64,000 nt of DNA, taken from Mycobacterium sp. 141. Its GTDB lineage: Bacteria; Actinomycetota; Actinomycetes; Mycobacteriales; Mycobacteriaceae. Positions 24,331 to 33,241 of the stretch are shown here, in pieces. The stretch is taken from positions 1 through 64,000 of the forward strand of contig NZ_KB908273.1 of the NCBI RefSeq assembly GCF_000382405.1, in the 5' to 3' direction. Both the position numbers and the translations under genes were made by a program. Each line of letters starts with the position of its first letter. Positions within the stretch are counted from its first letter, which is position 1. A model generated the notes under the pieces. It saw only the letters and a program-made list of their open reading frames with translations, did no database searches and was not told the origin of the DNA.

Positions 24331-26765
24331 CGCGCACTCTCCGCTGGACGAAGGGCGTCGAGGCGCACTCGGTTCAACTCGGGATCGTAGTCCGCGCGGC
24401 CACGGTGCACGACGCAGTCCGCACTGGGTTCGGGCAGGGGGCCGTCTTGGGAGAACCGATTGAGGACGTTTCCGACGAGGCGGGAAATGTTGTTGTCATA
24501 GTTGTTGTGCGACAGCGAGCCACAGAACGCGATCGAGCTGAATGCGAAAGATGCACCCCCATTGGGAGTTTCATGGAACGCAATGTCAGAACGCACGCGC
24601 GGGTGGTGTGTTCCGTCGATGCCGGCCTGGCTGAAGCCGTAATCCTCCATGACCAACAGCACTCCCTCGGTATGGCGGCCCGCCGACGTCGCGGTGACCA
24701 GTGTGTGCGGCGGTGAGCCCAGCGTGGTGTCGACGATATCGAGCTCCAGGCCGGCGGCACCGCCCGAAACGAGCCCGAAATCACCTAGCCGCTCGTCGTA
24801 GTCGATGCCCTCGAACGCCCACGCCACCCGCGGGTCGTTCGATTCCGGTGTACGGGTGTAGTAGGTGCCGATGTCGAAGCCTTCGGAGGACATACCCGTT
24901 CCCGCGACCGAGTGCAGGTAACGGCCGACGTACCGCCACATTCCTCCGAGCTGGCCGTTGGATTGGTGGTGATACTCACCGGGATCGGCCCGCCAGGTGC
25001 GGATACCGGACTCGCAGCGGCGCATCTCGGTCACCTCTCCGCGACCGTAGGCGGGGTGGAAGGTGTGAATCCAGTAGAAGCCGTCGGCCCCCATGTACAT
25101 GAAGCGTCCACCGCGCTCCTTGTAATTGTGGATCGCGTCGAGGTAGTGGCCGTCGTGATGTTCGGGATGTGTACCCGTGAGCACGACGTTGTAGTTCTCG
25201 ATGCGCTCCAGCCCGTCGTAGGAAACGTCTTCATCGGTGATGACGTCGAACTCGTAGCCTTTCTCGGTGAGCCAGTCGATCAGGTGGAGGTCGGCAGGGA
25301 ACTGCCACGGAGCCTGAGCGAGGAAGTGGTCGTATTGCGGACGGAATGACAGCACAGGCCGTAGGCGTGAGGACAGGCAGAGTCCAGAGCCATCGGTGTG
25401 AGTATCGTAGATGGAACCGCCGTACTCACGATGTGTGGCCAGAAACATGTTGGCCGCAGCCATGATCGGGACGCGGTAGACAAGCAGCTCAGCGGCGCCG
25501 GCGTTGGCCGCCAGATGCTCGTTGGCATAAGCCATGTAACTCTGGGTGGAGAGAATGACCGCGATCTTCGCCGTGGGCTCACCCAGTTTAGGACGCACGA
25601 CGAAGGGCACGTAGTCGAAGTTTCCGTCGTCGCTGGTGAGCTTGACGGCCCACACTGCAGACTTCATGTCTGCGTCGATATCGAAGCTGAAATCGGCCTG
25701 CCACCGCGCATCGTCGATGTCGTCGTCGTGAAAGTGAATCGCACCGTACTGTTCGGGGGCTTGCCGCCAGTCGGTCTCGGTGCCGGTCCAGTTGTATCCC
25801 GTCATCGCGCGCGTGGGGAGGTTGACGATGTCTCCGTCGAGGCGGTACGGACCCTCGTCGCGCACCTTCTTTGTCGGGATGTCCTTGCCGAAATCCCATG
25901 ACGCGACGACGCGGTCGGACAGGGGTCCGAAACTGCGCCGCTCGTCCAATCCGGAACTGAGACCTCCTTTGAGTTGCTCGATTTCCAGTCGGGACAGTGC
26001 CTTGGAGGCGATACGGACGCTGTCGATCTTTCCGTTGTAGTGGTTGGTGATGACTAATCCCTGCGGGACCGAGGAAGCGCCTTGGGGGCCTTCGTCGTAG
26101 CGCCCCGCCGCCGCCGCGATGGAAAGCGGAACGTCTGCGTTGACGAGCCGGTCAGCAAATACTGTTTCCGCACATGGGATTTCGGGGTCAAGCGCATACC
26201 GTACGAGCGGTTCTTGAATCAATGTCGCCTTACCGGTTTCAGCGTCGTATGTGGCGGCGACAAAGGTCCAGGCGTGGTCCCGCACGGGCGCGCCCGTGGT
26301 CAGCGTCTGGCCGTTCACGCGCAACTCCAACTCGGCCCGGTCGTTGATGAACAAGCCGTAGCCCTGATTGTCGATGCACTTCGCGACGATGGCCTGTGCG
26401 CCCGGTCGCCAATAGCCATCCACCTTGTGCGGCATGGTCGGCCAGATGAACGCCTGGATGGTGAAGCTGTCGACATCGAGCGGCTGACGCTGGGGCACAA
26501 CGATATAGGATCCGCTGTTGATTACCTGTCGTCGACCTGGATAGGTACCGTTGAGTTCTGCGTCGGTGGGGATTTCCTTCAGCCCGGGACCAGCAGGATC
26601 GGTATTGCCATTGATCAATTGCACCAGTTGGGCGTGATACCGGTCCGGCCCATCGCAATTGACGTAGAAGTGGATCTTGTCGCCGCGCTCGACGGTCCAT
26701 TTGTCGGCATACGCGGTGATCGGCATCCAATGTGGCTGGGTCGAATTATCGGCTAGTGTCGTCAT
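24327..26765 (-). CDS. dmfA2: N,N-dimethylformamidase large (beta) subunit
   Basis: An 812-residue protein with a LamG/concanavalin-like N-terminal part (GSYIVVPQRQPLDVDSFTIQ) and the C-terminal DMFase beta-like domain (for example ENYNVVLTGTHPEHHDGHYLD and MGADGFYWIHTFHPAYGRGE). DMFase hydrolyses dimethylformamide and similar formamides to formate and an amine. Its family holds mononuclear iron with two Tyr and one Glu, which cannot be placed with certainty here. The length is near the 762-residue known enzymes. The small-subunit gene lies 126 bases upstream. Confidence 0.88.
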   Translation of the reverse strand: MTTLADNSTQPHWMPITAYADKWTVERGDKIHFYVNCDGPDRYHAQLVQLINGNTDPAGPGLKEIPTDAELNGTYPGRRQVINSGSYIVVPQRQPLDVDSFTIQAFIWPTMPHKVDGYWRPGAQAIVAKCIDNQGYGLFINDRAELELRVNGQTLTTGAPVRDHAWTFVAATYDAETGKATLIQEPLVRYALDPEIPCAETVFADRLVNADVPLSIAAAAGRYDEGPQGASSVPQGLVITNHYNGKIDSVRIASKALSRLEIEQLKGGLSSGLDERRSFGPLSDRVVASWDFGKDIPTKKVRDEGPYRLDGDIVNLPTRAMTGYNWTGTETDWRQAPEQYGAIHFHDDDIDDARWQADFSFDIDADMKSAVWAVKLTSDDGNFDYVPFVVRPKLGEPTAKIAVILSTQSYMAYANEHLAANAGAAELLVYRVPIMAAANMFLATHREYGGSIYDTHTDGSGLCLSSRLRPVLSFRPQYDHFLAQAPWQFPADLHLIDWLTEKGYEFDVITDEDVSYDGLERIENYNVVLTGTHPEHHDGHYLDAIHNYKERGGRFMYMGADGFYWIHTFHPAYGRGEVTEMRRCESGIRTWRADPGEYHHQSNGQLGGMWRYVGRYLHSVAGTGMSSEGFDIGTYYTRTPESNDPRVAWAFEGIDYDERLGDFGLVSGGAAGLELDIVDTTLGSPPHTLVTATSAGRHTEGVLLVMEDYGFSQAGIDGTHHPRVRSDIAFHETPNGGASFAFSSIAFCGSLSHNNYDNNISRLVGNVLNRFSQDGPLPEPSADCVVHRGRADYDPELNRVRLDALRPAESAR

Positions 26766-26891
26766 TTTCTTGCATTGTCCTTCGTCAGGTGAGTTGTCAA
26801 TTACACCGGCATCGTGGTGAGGCAGGTGCCCAGAATTGCTCGGTTTCCTTACTCAAAGGACCACCGAGGCATGATAATTCGGCAGAGCCGG

Positions 26892-27341
26892 TTAGGTGAC
26901 AGCCCAGCTGTCGTTGTGGCGTTTCCAGCCTTCGTGGAAGTCTTCGGGCATGCCGTCGGTCTCGGGATATTGGTCGAGTCGCATCAGGAAGATGGCGTGC
27001 TGAATTTCGTTCTCATCGTTGAACACTCGATCATCGACAAAAGTTGGAGGCACTCCGCGGATTCCGGAGAGCCGGCCAATTCGCCACGCGCGCTCCCGCT
27101 CCACACAGATCGTGACAAGTTTCCCGCCGTGGGCACCCGGATTCTGGGCGCGCATACGCACCAGGACGTTGGCCAGGTCCTTGTGCTCATGGATGCCGCC
27201 GTGGGGGCCGATCGCGCTTCCAGGTCGCTCTGTGCGCAGTATCGAACAACCTGCTACGCCCTTCATATCGTCGATGCACGCTCTGTGCTCATCGATCAGA
27301 CGCTGACGTTCGACGGTGTCTGCACGTGGGATCGGGTACAT
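26892..27341 (-). CDS. dmfA1: N,N-dimethylformamidase small (alpha) subunit
   Basis: About 149 residues from the ATG at 27341 (MYPIPRADTVERQRLIDEH). The second half (CVERERAWRIGRLSGIRG, FNDENEIQHAIFLMR) matches the pattern of the small subunit of known DMFases (EREWDAYRIATIREFG, EEAMHAVFLRRI). The small subunit is needed for activity. A longer frame start at 27407 adds a tail with no family match. The gene heads the operon with dmfA2. Confidence 0.82.
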   Translation of the reverse strand: MYPIPRADTVERQRLIDEHRACIDDMKGVAGCSILRTERPGSAIGPHGGIHEHKDLANVLVRMRAQNPGAHGGKLVTICVERERAWRIGRLSGIRGVPPTFVDDRVFNDENEIQHAIFLMRLDQYPETDGMPEDFHEGWKRHNDSWAVT

Positions 27342-27624
27342 CGGTTTCTCCTCGTTGAGCCAGGTGAATATCACGGGCCGCCTTGGCGGTGTGGCGGGGG
27401 CTGCCACCAGTAGTAATCTAGTGAAATAGTTTCATGTGATGGTGATTCACGTCACGCTACCGTCGGATGCGTGCCGTTGGCAAGGGACCCACAAGAATTG
27501 GTGCCGGACGATGTCCCGAAGGCGCGCTTGGCTGCTCGCTATCGCAGAAGGTGGTCCCTTGCGGCAAAAAGACCCGGCCGCGAGCCTCCTAGGTCCCGGG
27601 ACGGGACCGCATCGTCAGCTGACT

Positions 27625-28689
27625 TCAGAGTCCAGCGAGTACGTCGAAGTCGAAACCGTCGGCTTGAGCGAGGTAGATATGCTGATTGCTCTGCGGCCCG
27701 TGGTACTGGACCACACCCCTGGGCCCGTCGTAGGCCAGCCCGACAACGGATGAGTTGATTCGAGTCATTTCGGTTGTCTTGGCACGCGCGTACAGGTGAT
27801 AAAGGGTCGAGATACCTTCGTAGATGCTCTCGGCGGTGTTGTTCAGGGGCGGTGCCACTGGTCCGTGGAGCGCACTGTAACGGGACTGGAGATCGAGAGT
27901 CGCCACGGTTACCAGCGAACGGTAGTACGCCGCAGACGAATAGAGATTTTGGGTCGCGTCCACGCCGCTTGCCAGCAGCATGCTCTCATCCATGAGCGGG
28001 CTGTAGCGCAACGTTCGCAGATGCAAACCGCGGGCCGCGAAGCGGCGATTGAAGATGGCTGCATCCTGGCCTACAAAGAACATCATGACTGCTCGCGCTG
28101 ATGAGCGCTCGACAAAGTCGACCAGCCGGAGCACGGCCGGTTCGTCATCCATCGGGGCGAATGCCGCTCCGCGAACTCGGATACCGATGCGTTCCGCCAC
28201 ATCGACTACGAACCGCGCCGACCTGTGCGGCCAGGAGTAATCGTGTCCGACTACGACCCAGTCAGTCACACCGAGATTGCGCCGCAGCCAGCCAAGTGCC
28301 GGAGCCACCTGGTTGTGCGGTACCTCACCGGATGAGAAGACTCCCGGTCTTGCTTCACCCCCCTCATAAAGGGCGGTGTACACGTAGGGAACTCTTCCGC
28401 GGACTTGCGCAACGATGGCATTGCGGACCGGATTTGTGTGCCACCCGGTGATGGCTTGTACTCGTTCCTGGTCGACCAGACCGGCAACCTCACGGGCTAC
28501 GAGCGCGGGGGGAAGCCCACCGTCGACGACGTGCAATTCGGCAGGCCGCCCCAGGATGCCTACGGTCTGGTTGATTTCTTCTACAGCCAGTTGGGCAACC
28601 GCGCAGCACGAGGGACCGAAGATTCCGCCGGTCGAGCGCAAAGGCACCACCAAGGCAATGCCGAACGGCTCGCAGTCTCGCGTACCCAT
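27625..28689 (-). CDS. Cytoplasmic AmiC-like amide-binding protein
   Basis: A periplasmic-binding-protein fold (type 1) of the AmiC/FmdD group, about 354 residues. It begins DCEPFGIALVVPLRSTGGIFG with no signal peptide or lipobox, as in AmiC, which binds amides in the cytoplasm. No ABC transporter genes are nearby. Upstream GGGAAG supports the ATG at 28689; a GTG lies at 28758. It is probably an amide sensor for the dimethylformamidase cluster. The AmiR antiterminator it would normally work with is absent; a MarR regulator is divergent. Confidence 0.78.
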   Translation of the reverse strand: MGTRDCEPFGIALVVPLRSTGGIFGPSCCAVAQLAVEEINQTVGILGRPAELHVVDGGLPPALVAREVAGLVDQERVQAITGWHTNPVRNAIVAQVRGRVPYVYTALYEGGEARPGVFSSGEVPHNQVAPALGWLRRNLGVTDWVVVGHDYSWPHRSARFVVDVAERIGIRVRGAAFAPMDDEPAVLRLVDFVERSSARAVMMFFVGQDAAIFNRRFAARGLHLRTLRYSPLMDESMLLASGVDATQNLYSSAAYYRSLVTVATLDLQSRYSALHGPVAPPLNNTAESIYEGISTLYHLYARAKTTEMTRINSSVVGLAYDGPRGVVQYHGPQSNQHIYLAQADGFDFDVLAGL

Positions 28690-28863
28690 ATCCCACTTCC
28701 CGTCAGTGTGGAGTTTGTCGGGTAGCAACACCGAGAAAGTATCGACGTTGCGGCTCACGCCATGCCGGGCTTGGCATTCTTACAGACGACGAAGGGATCT
28801 GTGTCCCTGGTCACTATGACATACTCGTCCGGAGGAGCAATCGTATGGTCAACGGGGTGGTAC

Positions 28864-29229
28864 ATGTCAGATGTCGACAGTGGCCGGGCTAGCCTGCGAC
28901 TGTTACTGCGTTCACGCCTTGCCAGCGAGGGGATCAACGCGGTCACATCTGCCTTCCAGCTAACCACTGACCAGTGGTTGGTCCTGGAACTGTTGGTCGA
29001 AAATCAGCGGACGGGTCTGTCGATGGCGGACGTGCGCAGCCAGACCGGTTTGTCCAGCCCGACGGTGACGCGAATCGTCGATCACCTGGTGACATCGTCG
29101 CTCGCGTTCCGCGAGACTGATCCCGCAGATCGTCGGCGGGTAACGGTCCATTGCTCGGCGCTTGGCGAGCAGACCTACCACGAATCGAAACCGCTCGTCG
29201 ACGTAGCCGAGCAAACCCTGGAGCAATGA
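28864..29229 (+). CDS. MarR-family regulator (short C-terminus)
   Basis: A 121-residue winged-helix MarR protein. The recognition helix region reads LSMADVRSQTGLSSPTVTRIVDHLV, followed by the wing RETDPADRRRVTVHCSALG. It ends soon after the last helix begins, so the dimerisation helix is shorter than usual (normal MarR about 140-150). The ATG at 28864 follows GGGGTGG; a longer frame begins at 28762. It is divergent from the AmiC-like gene, and both promoters lie in 28690-28863. It probably controls the dimethylformamidase genes. Confidence 0.75.
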   Translation: MSDVDSGRASLRLLLRSRLASEGINAVTSAFQLTTDQWLVLELLVENQRTGLSMADVRSQTGLSSPTVTRIVDHLVTSSLAFRETDPADRRRVTVHCSALGEQTYHESKPLVDVAEQTLEQ

Positions 29230-29391
29230 TCGGAACCGGCGGGCCACCAACGTCGGAACTACCTGATCAATCATCTTGACTCCCCCGCCACCCGACGGTG
29301 CATCTCGACTTTGACCTGCCGAAGCCACGCCGCGATGTACACGCACGCGTCATCCGGTGCTCGGCATTATCGGTTCGTCGAGAGCTGGCGC

Positions 29392-29775
29392 CTACTTGAC
29401 GATCAAGTTGCTCACCATCGCCGGATGGTAGGTGCAGTCGAAGCCGTATTCGCCCGGGTCCGAAGGCGCGGTGAGAAGCGCGCGTTGCTTGCCGGCCACA
29501 TGAACGTCGAACAGCCCCTTGGTAAGTGAGGTCACCGTGTGCGCGACCTCGTCGTCGTTGACGATCGTGATCTGTGTTCCGGGGGCTACGGTGAGCGGCG
29601 CGCTGAACCCCATTCCGGCGATCGTGATGACAGGCGTTCCCGGAGCCGGTGCGGGCACCGGGCTGCCTGTGGCCGCTTCGGAGTCATGCCCGGCGGAAGG
29701 CTGCGAGTTCGAACATGCGACGGCTCCGAATGCCAGTGCCGCCGCCGCACAGCACACCACGATGCGATTCATCAC
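29392..29775 (-). CDS. Cupredoxin (plastocyanin-like) lipoprotein
   Basis: A 127-residue secreted lipoprotein. The signal peptide ends in the lipobox VACS, followed by a Ser/Pro linker and a cupredoxin domain with copper ligands in VAHTV (His) and DCTYHPAM (Cys, His, Met). It probably handles copper or carries electrons outside the membrane. It precedes (36 bp downstream side) the PimC gene but has its own promoter region. Confidence 0.85.
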   Translation of the reverse strand: MMNRIVVCCAAAALAFGAVACSNSQPSAGHDSEAATGSPVPAPAPGTPVITIAGMGFSAPLTVAPGTQITIVNDDEVAHTVTSLTKGLFDVHVAGKQRALLTAPSDPGEYGFDCTYHPAMVSNLIVK

Positions 29776-29810
29776 ACTCCCTGAGGGCTGTCATCAAACA
29801 CTACGATTAT

Positions 29811-30965
29811 CTATCCCGCGTCAACCGTCGGGTCACGAGTCGGCCAGATACCGGCGGCGTTCCAGATGCCTAGCACGTCGAGCATCCTTGCGGCAGCCCG
29901 CGGCCAGGTGAACTGCTCGGCACGCTGGCGCGCACTGCTGCGGCGTAGCGATTCCGGGCGGCTGATCACCGAGGTCACCGCATGCGCGATGGCCCGGGGA
30001 TCGTTGTCGGCCGTCGCGCCGCTGTCGGACGTGAGGATCTCGGCCAGCGCCGAGGTTCGTGACACCACCGCGGGGGTGCCGCACGCCAGGGCTTCCAGCG
30101 CGGCCAGGCCGAAGGTTTCATGCGGACCGGGAGCGAGCGCGACGTCGGCCGACGCCAGGATGGTCGCCACAGTGTCACGACAGCCGATGTAGCCGGTGAA
30201 CTCGACCGGTAATCGCGCCGCCTGGCGTTCCAGCCGGGCCCGCAACGGCCCTTCCCCGACCACCACCAGGCGCGCGTCGACACCGGAATCACGCAGCGCT
30301 GCAACGGTATCGATACTTCGATGGGCGTGTTTCTCAACCGAGAGTCTGCCGCAGTGCACCAGCAAGGTGTGTTCCGGCGCGGCCCACCGGCTGCGCATCT
30401 GCTCGCTGCGCCACCGCGGGTGGAACTGCTCCAGATCGACACCGAGCGGCACGGTGGCGACGTTGACCGCGCCGATCCGGTCGAACTCCTCGCGGGCGAA
30501 CGCCGTCGTGCACACCACCGCGTCGTAGTTCGCTGCGGTGCGGCGGTTGGCGAAGTTCGCCACCGCGCGGGCCGTGGACCGCGGAAGTACCTGTCCGACC
30601 AGACGATCCAGGCGTTCGTGGGAGATCATCACAGTGGCGACGTGGTGGCGACGCCCCCACGGCCCGAGCGAGCGCAGGGTCAGCCGGTCGGACACCTCCA
30701 GCGCGTCGGGCTCGAGTTCGCGCAGCAGCGTGGTGACCGGGCCGGGCAGCACGGCGCGGTACCCCCCGGTGAACGGGATCTGTCTGGCCGGCAACGAGAT
30801 TCGTACGACGCCACTGGGTAGGACATGCTGTTGCGGGTGGGTGCCGGGCACGATGAGGTACACCTCGTGACCAGCGGCACGGTATTCCGCACCCAGCCGG
30901 TCGACCGCGGTGCGCAGACCCCCCGAGCGCGGGCCGTAGAAGTTGGCTACCTGGACAACCCGCAT
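29811..30965 (-). CDS. pimC: GT4 glycosyltransferase, PimC-like mannosyltransferase
   Basis: A 384-residue GT-B glycosyltransferase of family GT4. Features are the N-terminal MRVVQVANFYGPRSGGLRT, the phosphate-binding GRLSVEKHA and the EX7E motif in HETFGLAALEALACGTP. It closely follows remembered PimC, which adds the third mannose to phosphatidylinositol dimannosides at the inner membrane using GDP-mannose. Exact substrate is by homology. Confidence 0.85.
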   Translation of the reverse strand: MRVVQVANFYGPRSGGLRTAVDRLGAEYRAAGHEVYLIVPGTHPQQHVLPSGVVRISLPARQIPFTGGYRAVLPGPVTTLLRELEPDALEVSDRLTLRSLGPWGRRHHVATVMISHERLDRLVGQVLPRSTARAVANFANRRTAANYDAVVCTTAFAREEFDRIGAVNVATVPLGVDLEQFHPRWRSEQMRSRWAAPEHTLLVHCGRLSVEKHAHRSIDTVAALRDSGVDARLVVVGEGPLRARLERQAARLPVEFTGYIGCRDTVATILASADVALAPGPHETFGLAALEALACGTPAVVSRTSALAEILTSDSGATADNDPRAIAHAVTSVISRPESLRRSSARQRAEQFTWPRAAARMLDVLGIWNAAGIWPTRDPTVDAG

Positions 30966-31088
30966 GCCCAGATCAGAACCGGGCGTGATGTGCGGTCAAC
31001 AACGTGACGCCCACCGTTGGCTGAACACGTGCTGAACTCCCGTTCCGGACGCGGCTCGTCGGTCGTCGGCCGTCGGTCATCGCGAGCG

Positions 31089-31140
31089 TTTGTCACGCCA
31101 GTGTGGCGCTCGAGCTCGAGCGCCACACTGGCGTGACAAA
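31089..31140. repeat. 52-bp perfect palindrome
   Basis: Two 26-base arms (TTTGTCACGCCAGTGTGGCG...CTCGAG and its complement) meet with no spacer; the outer bases 31088 and 31141 do not pair. It lies after the dienelactone hydrolase stop and 124 bases before the pimC start, both on the minus strand. It could form a very stable hairpin acting as a terminator, or be a copy of a dispersed repeat. Confidence 0.85.
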
Positions 31141-31178
31141 GCCGTGCCGAGGCGCGCGGATGGAAGTCCGGCGGGCAA

Positions 31179-32090
31179 TCAGCCGAGGTGCTGGCTGAAC
31201 CAGTCCTGGACGCGGCGCCAGGCGTCGGCCGCAGCGGCGGGGTTGTAGCGATCCCCCGTGTCGTTGAAGAAGGCATGGTTGGCGTCGGGTTCGGTGATGA
31301 GGTCGTGCACCATGCCGGCCTTTTCGAGTGCAGCGCGGACCACGGGCTCGGTACTGGTCACCCGTTGATCCTGCGCACCATAGAAGGCGAGGACAGCCGC
31401 CTCGCGGGAACCGGAGAAGTCCGGATTGTCCGGGGCCGGCCCGTAGAACGGCACTGCTGCGGCCAGTTGGGGCGTGCCTGCGGCCAGCAGTTGCCAGACC
31501 AACCCGCCGCCCATACAGAAGCCGACGGCGGCAAGTTTGTGGTCGGGGACGCGGCGGGCGAGTTCATCGACGCCGGACTTGAGGTTGGCGATGAACTCTT
31601 CGGGTGTGATCTTGCTCAGCGCTGCGGTGGCTCCGGCCGGGTCGGCGAACGCCCCGGTTCCCCCCTGGGCCGACAACAGGTCGATCGCGAGCGCCGAGTA
31701 GCCGATGCCTGCGAAACGTCCTGCGACAGAACGCACCCAGTCGTTGAGTCCTCTGTTCTCGTGGACCACGAGGACCCCGCCGCGAGGTTGCGGAGCCGCA
31801 GCCCAGGCACCTTGAAGTTGGCCGGACGGACCCGCCCAGGTGACTGGGGCGGTGGGCAATGCGCCGGCCGAACCCGGCGGTGCCTCGGCGGTACCCGTCG
31901 CGGTCGATGACGATGAAGTTGCCTGCCCACCGGCCGGCTTCTGTTCACTGCATGCGGCGATCAACGCAGTGGCGGCGGCGGTGCCCATGCCGATGAGGGC
32001 CAGCCGGCGCAGAGCCTCGCGCCGGGACAGCAGGCCGTCCACGTGGTCGGTGGCGATTTCCTCTGCAATGTAGCGCTGTAGCGGTGTCAT
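31179..32090 (-). CDS. Dienelactone hydrolase family protein, Tat-exported lipoprotein
   Basis: A 303-residue alpha/beta hydrolase. The N-terminus SRREALRRLALIGMGTAAATA is a twin-arginine signal, ending with a lipobox (AACS). The catalytic nucleophile is the Cys in GFCMGGG, and the His is in DANHAFF. Family members open lactones or cleave esters; the substrate is unknown. A lipoprotein exported by Tat is notable for this family. Confidence 0.82.
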   Translation of the reverse strand: MTPLQRYIAEEIATDHVDGLLSRREALRRLALIGMGTAAATALIAACSEQKPAGGQATSSSSTATGTAEAPPGSAGALPTAPVTWAGPSGQLQGAWAAAPQPRGGVLVVHENRGLNDWVRSVAGRFAGIGYSALAIDLLSAQGGTGAFADPAGATAALSKITPEEFIANLKSGVDELARRVPDHKLAAVGFCMGGGLVWQLLAAGTPQLAAAVPFYGPAPDNPDFSGSREAAVLAFYGAQDQRVTSTEPVVRAALEKAGMVHDLITEPDANHAFFNDTGDRYNPAAAADAWRRVQDWFSQHLG

Positions 32091-32191
32091 CTTCGCCAGT
32101 ATGCGCGGTAATGCTTGAACCGCAACAATGCTGAACCACGGTGTTCACAGAACCGCGGTGGTCAACGACTGTCGGGCGCGATACTCATCGG

Positions 32192-33118
32192 ATGGTGTGG
32201 ACGCCGGATCCGAATGCGCTGCGGGGCCGTGTCGCGGTGGTCGCGGGTGCGACACGGGGTGCGGGCCGGGGCATCGCCATGGCACTGGGTGAGGCGGGTG
32301 CCACGGTGGTCTGCACCGGGCGCAGCAGCGTATCCGGCAGTCGCCTGTCCGACTACGACCGCCCTGAAACGATCGAGGAGACCGCCGAACTGGTCTGTGC
32401 GGTCGGCGGCGCGGGCATCCCGATCCAGGTCGACCACCTCGACATCCCACAGGTCCGGGCGCTCGCCGAACGTCTCGACCGCGACTTCGGCAGTATCGAC
32501 ATCCTGGTCAACGACATCTGGGGCGCCGAGATCCTGAAGGGCGCTCCGGCCACGTGGGGCCAGCCGATGTGGCAGCACGATCTCGACGACGGATTGCGCA
32601 TCTTGCGTCTGGGCCTCGACACACATCTGATCACCTCGCACTGCCTGCTACCCTTGCTGACCACCAAGCCCGGCGGCCTTCTGGTCGAAATAACCGACGG
32701 TACAACGGAATTCAATGCCGAGAATTACCGCTTGTCAGTTTTCTACGACCTGGTGAAGGATGCGGTCAACCGGTTGGCCTTCAGTCACGGTTTCGAGCTC
32801 GCCGTGTTCGGTGCCGCGGCGGTCGCCGTCACCCCGGGCTGGTTGCGCTCGGAGATGATACTGGACAACTACGGTGTCACCGAGGCGAATTGGCGCACCG
32901 CCCTGGATCCGCTCCGCGCCGACGGCTACCCGATGGCGCCACCAGGTTTCACCGAATCCGAGACCCCCCGATTCGTCGGTCGGGGTATCGCCGCCATGGC
33001 CGCCGATCCCACCCGGGCCCGCTGGAACCAGCGGTCGGTCAGCTCCGTCGACTTGGCCAGGGAATACGGATTCACCGACCTCGACGGACGCCAGCCGGAT
33101 GCCTGGGCGCCGCTATAA
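32192..33118 (+). CDS. SDR family oxidoreductase
   Basis: A 308-residue short-chain dehydrogenase. The NAD(P)-binding motif is GATRGAGRGIAMALG and the cofactor base is contacted by TGRSS; IDILVND stands at the NNAG site. The usual YxxxK is represented by YDLVK. The ATG at 32192 is preferred over the upstream frame start at 32141. Substrate unknown. It is divergent from the dienelactone hydrolase gene, sharing a short promoter region. Confidence 0.82.
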   Translation: MVWTPDPNALRGRVAVVAGATRGAGRGIAMALGEAGATVVCTGRSSVSGSRLSDYDRPETIEETAELVCAVGGAGIPIQVDHLDIPQVRALAERLDRDFGSIDILVNDIWGAEILKGAPATWGQPMWQHDLDDGLRILRLGLDTHLITSHCLLPLLTTKPGGLLVEITDGTTEFNAENYRLSVFYDLVKDAVNRLAFSHGFELAVFGAAAVAVTPGWLRSEMILDNYGVTEANWRTALDPLRADGYPMAPPGFTESETPRFVGRGIAAMAADPTRARWNQRSVSSVDLAREYGFTDLDGRQPDAWAPL

Positions 33119-33241
33119 CCGCCGGTCATCGATTCACCAGCGCCGCCCATCCGAACCGGCCCACGCAGAACGGCGAATTCGCCGGTGCCAGTTGAAGATG
33201 CGATAGTCGGCCCGCAAACCTGCCGATCACCGGAAGAGATT

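Noticed and set aside
33171..33184. 14-bp palindrome CGGCGAATTCGCCG between convergent genes
   Set aside because: Short, no U-tract and common by chance at high GC; not called as a terminator.
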